Below are positions 57,942 to 64,000 of a stretch of DNA of 64,000 nt, piece after piece. Below the pieces are notes generated by a model. That model was not told the origin of the DNA and did no database searches. It worked only from the letters and a program-made list of their open reading frames with translations. Made by a program: the position numbers and the translations under genes. Position 1 is the first letter of the stretch, and every line of letters starts with the position of its first letter. The stretch comes from Dyella sp. M7H15-1 (lineage in GTDB: Bacteria; Pseudomonadota; Gammaproteobacteria; Xanthomonadales; Rhodanobacteraceae), in the NCBI RefSeq assembly GCF_004114615.1, contig NZ_CP035300.1:1240001-1304000 (forward strand), in the 5' to 3' direction.

Positions 57942-58781
57942 ATGACCGTGGACACGCTAGAGCTCGATAGCATTGAAGTGGAACTGTTCGTGCAGGCGCT
58001 GCAGCGCCGCCACGGTTACGACTTCAGCCAGTACGCGCCTGCCTCCCTGAAACGACGGGTGCGGCAACTGACGGACCATTTGCAATGTAAGACGATCAGC
58101 GGATTGACCGAACGCGTGTTGCATGAACCAACCTTGCTTCCACGCGTACTCGACGGCCTCACCGTGCCGGCGTCGGATATGTTCCGGGATCCGGGCTTGT
58201 TCCGTGGTCTGCGCGAGCAGGTGCTGCCGATGCTGGCTTCGTACCCGCGGATCAATATCTGGCAAGCAGGGTGCGCACACGGACAGGAGGTGTATTCCCT
58301 GGCGATCCTGCTGGAAGAAGCCGGCCTTTACGAGCGCACGCAGATCTTCGCCACCGACCTTAGCGAGCAGGCCTTGCAACAGGCTGAGGAGGGTATTTAT
58401 CCCATACGCAACGCGCAGCAATGGTCGCGCAATTATCAAGCCGCCGGCGGCAGGCATTCACTGGCCGACTACTACAGCGCGCGCTACAACCTACTGAAGA
58501 TCGACCAGCATTTGCGCCGGAACGTCACTTTCGCCCAGCACAACCTGGTTTCGGATGGCGTGTTCTGCGAAGCGCATCTGATCCTGTGCCGCAATGTGCT
58601 GATCTACTTTTCCAACCCCTTGCAGGATCGCGTGCTGTCGTTGTTCCGCGACAGTCTGGTGCGCAGCGGCTTTCTCTGTCTTGGCCTGCGCGAAAGCCTC
58701 GAATACGCCACTGCTGCCGCAAGCTTCGCGCCGTTCGACGAACGCTTGCGCATCTATCGCATGAACAATCAGCCAGAGTGA
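57942..58781 (+). CDS. cheR: CheR-type protein-glutamate methyltransferase
   Basis: A 279-residue SAM-dependent methyltransferase that methylates receptor glutamates. The N-terminal helical domain has HGYDFSQYAPASLKRRVRQ. The catalytic domain has RINIWQAGCAHGQEVYSLAILLEE (the SAM loop, GCAxGxE) and the C-terminal HLILCRNVLIYFSN. The start at 57942 lies 19 bp after the kinase stop. No chemoreceptor is nearby, so the substrate may be the kinase itself or a distant receptor. Confidence 0.93.
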   Translation: MTVDTLELDSIEVELFVQALQRRHGYDFSQYAPASLKRRVRQLTDHLQCKTISGLTERVLHEPTLLPRVLDGLTVPASDMFRDPGLFRGLREQVLPMLASYPRINIWQAGCAHGQEVYSLAILLEEAGLYERTQIFATDLSEQALQQAEEGIYPIRNAQQWSRNYQAAGGRHSLADYYSARYNLLKIDQHLRRNVTFAQHNLVSDGVFCEAHLILCRNVLIYFSNPLQDRVLSLFRDSLVRSGFLCLGLRESLEYATAAASFAPFDERLRIYRMNNQPE

Positions 58782-58789
58782 GCTTTCGC

Positions 58790-59359
58790 ATGAATATGCC
58801 GCAAGCTATTGCGATCGGTTGTTCGGCAGGTGGCGTGGATGCGCTCAAAGCCATCATCAGTGGCCTCGACGCCAGGTTGAATCTACCGATTTTGGTGTGC
58901 TGCCACACCGGCTCCGATACGGTGGAGCTGCTGTGCGAGATATTGGACCGCGCTTCGCCGTTAGCCGTGACCGAGGCACGCGAACGCCATCCTGTACAAG
59001 ACGGGACTGTCCATCTGGCCCCAAGCGGCTACCATCTGCTGATCGAACACGATCGACACTTTGCCTTGTCGATCGATCCGCGTGTCAACTACGTGCGCCC
59101 ATCCATTGACGTGATGTTTTGTTCTGCTGCGGAGGTCTGGCACGAAAAACTCATAGGTATCGTACTTACAGGGGGAAACGCCGATGGCGCCTCAGGCCTG
59201 CAACGGATACGGGAATTGGGTGGCACCGCTATCGTTCAATCACCGTCCAGCGCGGAAATGCCGACCATGCCACAGGCCGCATTGGATACCGCCGGTGCGG
59301 ACTATTGCGTCGATCTTTCCGATATCGCTCCACTGATCAATCGATTGTGCCTGGTATGA
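58790..59359 (+). CDS. cheB: CheB-type protein-glutamate methylesterase, no receiver domain
   Basis: A 189-residue methylesterase consisting only of the catalytic domain. It has the nucleophile in IGCSAGGVDAL (Ser near 12), the His in VCCHTGSD and the Asp in VLTGGNADGASG. VRPSIDVMFCSAAE is also characteristic. Canonical CheB has an N-terminal REC domain; here that control could come from the receivers of the linked hybrid kinase. The stop overlaps the next gene by ATGA. Confidence 0.92.
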   Translation: MNMPQAIAIGCSAGGVDALKAIISGLDARLNLPILVCCHTGSDTVELLCEILDRASPLAVTEARERHPVQDGTVHLAPSGYHLLIEHDRHFALSIDPRVNYVRPSIDVMFCSAAEVWHEKLIGIVLTGGNADGASGLQRIRELGGTAIVQSPSSAEMPTMPQAALDTAGADYCVDLSDIAPLINRLCLV

Positions 59360-60351
59360 GTCATCATCCTCCCAAAATTCTGGTCGTCGACGACACCCGC
59401 GCCAACCTGGTCGCGATGCGTCATCTGCTCGCCAACTGCGGCGCCGAACTGGTCGAAGCTGTCAGCGGCAACGAAGCCCTTTCCCGCTGCCTGGACGAGC
59501 AATTCGCGCTGATCCTGCTCGACGTGAACATGCCTGACATGGACGGTTTTGAAGTAGCCGCCCTGCTTGGCGAAGCCGAACAGTTGCACGATACGCCGGT
59601 GATCTTCGTGACCGCTGCGTATGCCGACGACCTCAATCGCCTCAAAGGCTATCGCTCCGGCGCGGTGGATTACATTTCCAAGCCGATCAACGACGTGATC
59701 CTGCAATCCAAAGTGCGCGTATTCCTGGAGCTGCATACAGCACGCATGCAACTGCAGCAGACGCTGGAAGAACTTTCGGCGCGCAACCAGCAATTACAGG
59801 TGGAAATTGCCGAACGCCAGCGCGTCGAAGCCAAAGTGCGCCACCAGGCCACGCACGACATGCTCACGGGCCTGCCCAACCGTGTACTGTTCCACGATCG
59901 CCTGCGTCTGTCCATGCAACATGCAGGGAAAGATCATAGCTTTGCGTTGGCGTTGGTAGACATCGATGGTTTCAAGGCGGTGAATGACACCTATGGCCAT
60001 CCTGCCGGCGATGCGCTGCTGCAGGCGATTTCCTCGCGCCTCAACAACCGTGTGCGCGCCGATGATACCGTGGCCCGGCTGGGCGGCGATGAATTCGCCA
60101 TGATCCTGGAGAACGTCAGTGACGTGCATGCCGTACTGCAACGCTGTCAGGACCTTTGCGACATACTGGCCAAACCCTATCCGCTGACGGGAACGCACGG
60201 CGCGTTCACTGCGCATGTCAGCGCTAGTATTGGCATCGCGATGTGGCAGGAGCGACTCGAGTCGGACGAAACGCTGATCCAGGCGGCAGACCGCGCGCTT
60301 TACCAGGTGAAGGAGAGCGGCAAGAACGGATGCGTGCTATCGGGCTCCTGA
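59356..60351 (+). CDS. Response regulator with GGDEF domain (diguanylate cyclase)
   Basis: A 331-residue protein. REC covers about 7-125 (ILVVDDTRANLVAM; phospho-Asp in LILLDVNMPDMDG; lysine in YISKPIND), followed by a coiled coil about 135-165 and a GGDEF domain about 165-325 (HDMLTGLPNRVLFHDRL, then ARLGGDEFAMIL). The active GGDEF signature is intact, so it should make c-di-GMP. It completes the signalling operon as its likely output. There is no clear RxxD inhibitory site. Confidence 0.93.
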   Translation: MSHHPPKILVVDDTRANLVAMRHLLANCGAELVEAVSGNEALSRCLDEQFALILLDVNMPDMDGFEVAALLGEAEQLHDTPVIFVTAAYADDLNRLKGYRSGAVDYISKPINDVILQSKVRVFLELHTARMQLQQTLEELSARNQQLQVEIAERQRVEAKVRHQATHDMLTGLPNRVLFHDRLRLSMQHAGKDHSFALALVDIDGFKAVNDTYGHPAGDALLQAISSRLNNRVRADDTVARLGGDEFAMILENVSDVHAVLQRCQDLCDILAKPYPLTGTHGAFTAHVSASIGIAMWQERLESDETLIQAADRALYQVKESGKNGCVLSGS

Positions 60352-60560
60352 CCGTTGAGCTTCGCGTGTCATCAAGCGCAAGATGCTAATGCCCGGCACT
60401 TCCAGCAAACGTCGAATGTGCCGATTGCGGCCTTCGTCGAGCGTGACTTCCAACCAGGTATTTTTTCGCCGGTACGCAATAGCGATACCCGCTTTGCAGT
60501 CAGGGGCTCACCCTTGTCGATGGCACCCTGGATCATTCGGTCCAGCGCAGCTTGGTCTGG
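60352..60560 (-). pseudogene. RsuA/RluE-type pseudouridine synthase C-terminal remnant
   Basis: On the minus strand, LDRMIQGAIDKGEPLTAKRV, then KNTWLEVTLDEGRNRHIRRL, then LLEVPGISILRLMTREA, matches the C-terminus of small-subunit-type pseudouridine synthases. The two parts are in different frames, joined at a run of six A near 60458 where one base seems missing. No N-terminal part remains. Confidence 0.75.
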
Positions 60561-60584
60561 ATATGATCAGGTTAGTGGGCCGAC

Positions 60585-60620
60585 CAAGAAAAAGCCCGGC
60601 CTGGGCCGGGCTTTTTCTTG
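60585..60620 (-). terminator. Intrinsic terminator after the OmpA-family gene
   Basis: A 17-bp perfect stem with a two-base centre (60585-60601 with 60604-60620), with GCCCGGCC flanked by A and T tracts. It lies 17 bp after the OmpA-family stop at 60637. Confidence 0.9.
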
Positions 60621-60636
60621 GCGCTTTGCAGTCCGA

Positions 60637-61773
60637 TTACTGCTGAACTTGCAATTCCGTACGACGGTTGCGTGCGCGACCGGCGGCGGTCTTGTTGGTG
60701 TCGATCGGATCGTTCAAGCCATGACCAATCGGCCCTTCCAGACGGCTTGCATCGATACCGTGCGAGGTCAGGTAGTCGTACACGATTTTCGCACGACGTT
60801 CCGACAGGCCCTGGTTGTAAGTGGCCGTGCCCACGCTGTCGGTGTAACCGGCAACGGTGACATGCACCTGCGGGTAACGCTTGAGCGTATCCACCGCCTG
60901 ATCCAGGATCGCCATTGAATCGGATGCCGGCACGGCCAGCGTCGGCTCGATGTTGGTTTCGTGCTTCTTCGGACGGTCGAACTTGAAGTTCACGCCCTTC
61001 AAGTCGATCACGACCTTCTGCGGACAGCCATCCGGACCGACGATCGTGCCTTCCGGCAGATCCGGGCACTTGTTGTCGCACAGGTTCACGCCGTTGCGGA
61101 ACTGCTTGGAGCAGTCCGGAGCAGCCGGGGGCGGCGGCGTAGCCGGCGCGGCAGCCGCTGGCACGGCACCGATCTTGGCCACCAGGCTGAAGCCCAGGTA
61201 CCAGTCGCCGTAGCCATTCTTCGCCGGCTGGGTCTTGTCGTCCCAGTCGTAACGGTAGGCCGCTTCAACACGGAAGTCTGCGCTGTCGGTGATCGACTTG
61301 GAGATACCCGCGCCAGCCTGTACAGCCGGAGCCCAACCCTTGTTGAGCGGATTGCTGTGGTAGCTGCCCATCACGCCACCCATCAGGTACGGACGCCAGG
61401 CGTTTGCATCACCAAAGAAGTAGCGGGCGGACACACCATAGGCGTTATTCGCCCATCTGTTGCCCTGGCCGAACACATCGGTGTCACCATCACGCTTGGT
61501 ACGGTCGATGAACAGTTCCACGGAAACATTCGGGGCGACGAACTTACCCACGGACAGGCCGTAGAAGATCTGGCGGCTGCGGGTATTGCGGTCAGTGTCG
61601 TTGTAGAAGCCGCCGATGGTTGGGGCAATGTACCAACGATCATCAAAACCATTCGACCATGCGGGTGCGGAAGTGCTGCTGCCCGCAGTCGCGGCCGTAT
61701 TGTCCTGCGCGTGAACGGCACCTACGCCGCCCAGGGCAAGAGCAATAAGAAAATAAAGGCCCTTACGTTTCAT
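60637..61773 (-). CDS. OmpA-family outer membrane protein
   Basis: A 378-residue protein with a signal peptide (MKRKGLYFLIALALGGVGAVHA) and an N-terminal eight-strand barrel-like region (WYIAPTIGGFYNDTDRN ... DWYLGFSLVAKIG). A Pro/Ala linker and a Cys-containing calcium-repeat-like turn (CDNKCPDLPEGTIVGPDGC) follow. The OmpA C-terminal peptidoglycan-binding domain has VTVAGYTDSVGTATYNQGLS and RRTELQVQQ. This organisation is common in Xanthomonadaceae porin-like OmpA proteins. It tethers the outer membrane to peptidoglycan. Confidence 0.93.
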   Translation of the reverse strand: MKRKGLYFLIALALGGVGAVHAQDNTAATAGSSTSAPAWSNGFDDRWYIAPTIGGFYNDTDRNTRSRQIFYGLSVGKFVAPNVSVELFIDRTKRDGDTDVFGQGNRWANNAYGVSARYFFGDANAWRPYLMGGVMGSYHSNPLNKGWAPAVQAGAGISKSITDSADFRVEAAYRYDWDDKTQPAKNGYGDWYLGFSLVAKIGAVPAAAAPATPPPPAAPDCSKQFRNGVNLCDNKCPDLPEGTIVGPDGCPQKVVIDLKGVNFKFDRPKKHETNIEPTLAVPASDSMAILDQAVDTLKRYPQVHVTVAGYTDSVGTATYNQGLSERRAKIVYDYLTSHGIDASRLEGPIGHGLNDPIDTNKTAAGRARNRRTELQVQQ

Positions 61774-62191
61774 CAGGTGTCTCCTCGATTATTGGTGTTC
61801 GCGTCCATTCCACCCCAGACGGAAATCGCGCGGCAGAACGTATAGGTATGCGGGGGACTTATTCGCTACCTTAGCTTGGTGTCCCTAACAGCAAGCCAGG
61901 CAAGTGTAGCAAAACTGTTAAGGCATCCGCACACCAGTCTTTCGTTTAACACGGATTTCCGGTGAAGCTTTGTTCAGCTACATCCTGAAGGGTCTCCACT
62001 ACACCACGGTCGTTTGATGGGTGAGTTTGTCGGGGACGATGATCCTCCGCGAGGGCTTAAGCAGGCAGTTCCAGATCGAATTTGGCGAACAAGCGCCGAT
62101 GCTCGTTTTCTGGTTGGGTGTAGCGTGCAAAAACCAGCCACTGCCCTTCCGTCGTGGGAAACCAGACATCCACAGACGCTACACTTGGCAC
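61774..62191. other. Divergent intergenic region with a possible transposase remnant
   Basis: 418 bp. The minus strand from 62190 to 62057 encodes DVWFPTTEGQWLVFARYTQP, then ENEHRRLFAKFDLELPA-stop, which resembles the C-terminal tail of some IS transposases. The rest has no gene and must hold the promoters of the flanking divergent genes. Confidence 0.4.
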
Positions 62192-63208
62192 ATGCTGAAA
62201 ATCGACACCCACGCCCACATCCTCCCCCGCGACTGGCCCAATCTGGCCGCCAAGTACGGTAACGAAGCCTTCCCAGTGATGAACCACACCGACGGTCGCT
62301 ATCGCATCTATAAGGACGGCAAGTTCTTCCGCGAAGTATGGGAGTCCTCGTTCGATCCGCAGCATCGCATCAAGGACTATGCCCGCTTCGGTGTAAGCGT
62401 GCAGGTGATTTCCACTGTGCCGGTGCTGTTCTCGTACTGGGCACCGGGTTACCAGGCACTGGAGCTGCACCGACATCTGAACGACCACATGGCTGAAATT
62501 TGCCGGGATTACCCCCGGCATTACGCCGCTATCGGCACGGTGCCGCTGCAAGCGCCGGACTTGGCGATCCGCGAACTGGAACGTTGCATCGACGAACTGG
62601 GTCTGTACGGCGTGCAAATCGGCTCACATTGCAATGAGTGGAATCTCGACGCCCCGGAGCTATTCCCGTTCTTCGAGGCGGCGTCCGACCTGGACGCGGC
62701 CATTATGGTGCACCCCTGGGACATGATGGGCACGGCCACCATGCCCAAGTACTGGATGCCCTGGCTGGTAGGCATGCCTGCCGAGCAGTCCCGTGCGGCC
62801 TGCTGCCTGGCCTTTGGCGGCGTGCTGGAACGCCTGCCTCGGCTACGCGTAATGCTGGCGCATGGCGGCGGCAGCTTCCCCTGGACCATCGGACGCATCG
62901 AACATGGCTTCCGCATGCGCCCGGACCTGGTCGCCACGGATAACCCGCGCAACCCGCGCGAATACCTCAAGCGCCTGTTTTTCGATTCCTGCGTGCACGA
63001 TCCGCAGGCCCTGCGTTATCTGCTGGATGTAACCGGTGTCGAGCGCGTGATGCTCGGTACCGACTATCCTTTCCCGCTGGGGGAGCAGGAACCGGGCAGC
63101 GGCATCGAGTCGCTGCAACTGGATGATCCGACCCGTGCCCGCCTGTTTCACGGTACCGCACTGGAGTGGCTGGGACTACCGCAACAACGCTTCTCTGCCC
63201 AAAATTGA
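62192..63208 (+). CDS. Amidohydrolase, 2-amino-3-carboxymuconate-6-semialdehyde decarboxylase (ACMSD) type
   Basis: A 338-residue metal-dependent decarboxylase. MLKIDTHAHILP supplies the HxH metal pair. IMVHPWDMMG, LAHGGGSFPWTIGRIEHGF and the metal Asp in LGTDYPFPLGE follow in the ACMSD order. It would act in the kynurenine pathway, diverting aminocarboxymuconate semialdehyde from quinolinate. The start at 62192 places the metal motif at residue 6 as in the family; the open frame upstream (from 62021) is not conserved. kynU lies 630 bp downstream. Confidence 0.93.
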   Translation: MLKIDTHAHILPRDWPNLAAKYGNEAFPVMNHTDGRYRIYKDGKFFREVWESSFDPQHRIKDYARFGVSVQVISTVPVLFSYWAPGYQALELHRHLNDHMAEICRDYPRHYAAIGTVPLQAPDLAIRELERCIDELGLYGVQIGSHCNEWNLDAPELFPFFEAASDLDAAIMVHPWDMMGTATMPKYWMPWLVGMPAEQSRAACCLAFGGVLERLPRLRVMLAHGGGSFPWTIGRIEHGFRMRPDLVATDNPRNPREYLKRLFFDSCVHDPQALRYLLDVTGVERVMLGTDYPFPLGEQEPGSGIESLQLDDPTRARLFHGTALEWLGLPQQRFSAQN

Positions 63209-63234
63209 TCAGCGCATCCCAAACAGGAGCACGC

Positions 63235-63756
63235 ATGAATGTCAGGCGTTACATAATGGTGATCGCCGTACTGCTGCTGGGCAGCATAGCGGTAGCACAG
63301 GCTGACGATGTCCATATGGCGTCCGGCAGCGTGCATTTCAGCACACCCTCGAACTGGGTCGGCATCATGCAGGTGGATGGCGATCCGGAAGTCCGCGTGT
63401 TCCAGGTGCCGGATCCTTCGCCCAGCGCGCGCAGCACGCTCGCGCGTGTCAGCGTAACGGTGAAGCAGATGGTCAATCCTCAGGACTTCAACAGCTACGT
63501 CAGTGGCGCGGTTACCAAAGCGAAGCAACTGAAGAATTACCAGCCCGGTCAACGTGCGGCAGGTGACGAGAACAGTTTCATCTACACCGCCAGCGAAAAC
63601 GGTACGGCGTACACCTATGTCGAGCGCTACTGGTTCCGCGACGGTCACGCGATCCAGTTGCGTTGCGCGCGCCCGTCAACAAGTCAGGCGGGACAAGCAT
63701 GGACGGTCACGTTCGATAAAGGCTGTAGTTCGATTGCTTCGACGCTTGGCACTTAA
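63235..63756 (+). CDS. Small secreted protein of unknown function
   Basis: A 173-residue protein with a signal peptide (MNVRRYIMVIAVLLLGSIAVAQA). The mature part is beta-rich (VHFSTPSNWVGIMQVDGDPEVRVFQVPDP; TYVERYWFRDGHAIQLRCARP) with two cysteines late in the chain that may form a disulfide. AGGAG lies 8 bp before the ATG. It sits between two kynurenine-pathway genes, but nothing shows it belongs to that pathway. Confidence 0.8.
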   Translation: MNVRRYIMVIAVLLLGSIAVAQADDVHMASGSVHFSTPSNWVGIMQVDGDPEVRVFQVPDPSPSARSTLARVSVTVKQMVNPQDFNSYVSGAVTKAKQLKNYQPGQRAAGDENSFIYTASENGTAYTYVERYWFRDGHAIQLRCARPSTSQAGQAWTVTFDKGCSSIASTLGT

Positions 63757-63837
63757 GGCAACACCGAAACGCGCTGCTTGAAGCACAAGCAACAACATGC
63801 CCAATGAGTGCTTTACACACCAAGTTGGAATGTCTAG

Positions 63838-64000
63838 ATGTCCACACCTTACAAAGCCACCCTCGCCTGGGCTCAAACTCACGACGCTGCCGATCCTCTG
63901 CGTGCGTTCCGCGACGAGTTCCTGATTCCTCCGCATGAAGGCGGCGAGACACACTACTTTTGCGGCAACTCGCTGGGCTTGCAAGCACGCGCGATACGCG
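63838..64000 (+). CDS. kynU: Kynureninase, N-terminal part (runs off the window)
   Basis: 54 codons are visible: [20 protein letters not shown], then [12 protein letters not shown], then [16 protein letters not shown]. The (Y/F)xCGNSLGLQ block is the kynureninase N-terminal signature. This PLP enzyme cleaves kynurenine or 3-hydroxykynurenine to anthranilate or 3-hydroxyanthranilate. It is linked with the ACMSD-like gene 630 bp upstream. Confidence 0.93.
   Translation, partial: MSTPYKATLAWAQTHDAADPLRAFRDEFLIPPHEGGETHYFCGNSLGLQARAIR

Overview
The window is a high-GC gammaproteobacterial chromosome segment. Its gene content and order (clpS-clpA-infA; mnmA-hflD; acnB-acnA followed by an RpfB/FadD-type ligase; kynurenine-pathway genes) point to the Lysobacterales (Xanthomonadales), most likely Rhodanobacteraceae (Dyella/Rhodanobacter/Luteibacter-like). 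The taxonomy is inferred from content only.

Layout. 0-2.3 kb: an AT-richer unknown gene with a zincin-like HExxxH motif, then an internally deleted IS66-type element. 2.4-16.2 kb: core housekeeping genes (infA, clpA, clpS, mnmA, hflD, a LysR regulator, acnB, acnA, long-chain acyl-CoA ligase). 16.4-18.2 kb: a second AT-rich orphan gene with Cys/His features of a papain/NlpC/transglutaminase-like enzyme, surrounded by IS-end debris.

18.2-48.1 kb is the centrepiece: one long same-strand, tightly overlapping gene set for an extracellular (or intracellular) contractile injection system (eCIS, Afp/PVC relatives). It encodes a sheath with an inserted beta-rich domain, one inner tube protein, a gp26-like baseplate protein, a disordered linker protein, a DUF4255 cap protein with a TIG-like domain, an AAA+ ATPase, a small eCIS protein, a separate tube-hub protein and LysM protein, a gpD-like hub, a spike, a PAAR tip, gp25, two baseplate-J-like proteins, a P2-gpI-like protein, a DUF6519-like protein and a DxD glycosyltransferase-like protein (DUF6734-like). 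It ends with two DUF4157 proteins that are likely cargo: one fused to an OmpA peptidoglycan-binding domain, the other a 1553-residue polymorphic toxin with a C-terminal HNH nuclease. The toxin gene overlaps a probable immunity gene. I see no separate tape-measure or tail-fibre gene. A roughly 160-bp near-palindromic element sits exactly between the spike and PAAR genes and carries the PAAR ribosome-binding site inside its stem.

48.1-49.9 kb is a decayed junction: REP-like hairpins, a 62-bp palindrome, a partial copy of the immunity gene, and IS5- and IS21-type fragments. 49.7-54 kb: a small ORF, a GNAT acetyltransferase, a HutD gene remnant, an integral membrane protein and an M1-type metallopeptidase. 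54.2-60.4 kb: a signalling operon (hybrid histidine kinase with three receiver domains, CheR, CheB, REC-GGDEF). 60.4-61.8 kb: a pseudouridine-synthase remnant and an OmpA-family porin. 62.2-64 kb: an ACMSD-like decarboxylase, a small secreted protein and the start of kynU (kynurenine pathway).

No tRNA, rRNA or CRISPR array was seen.
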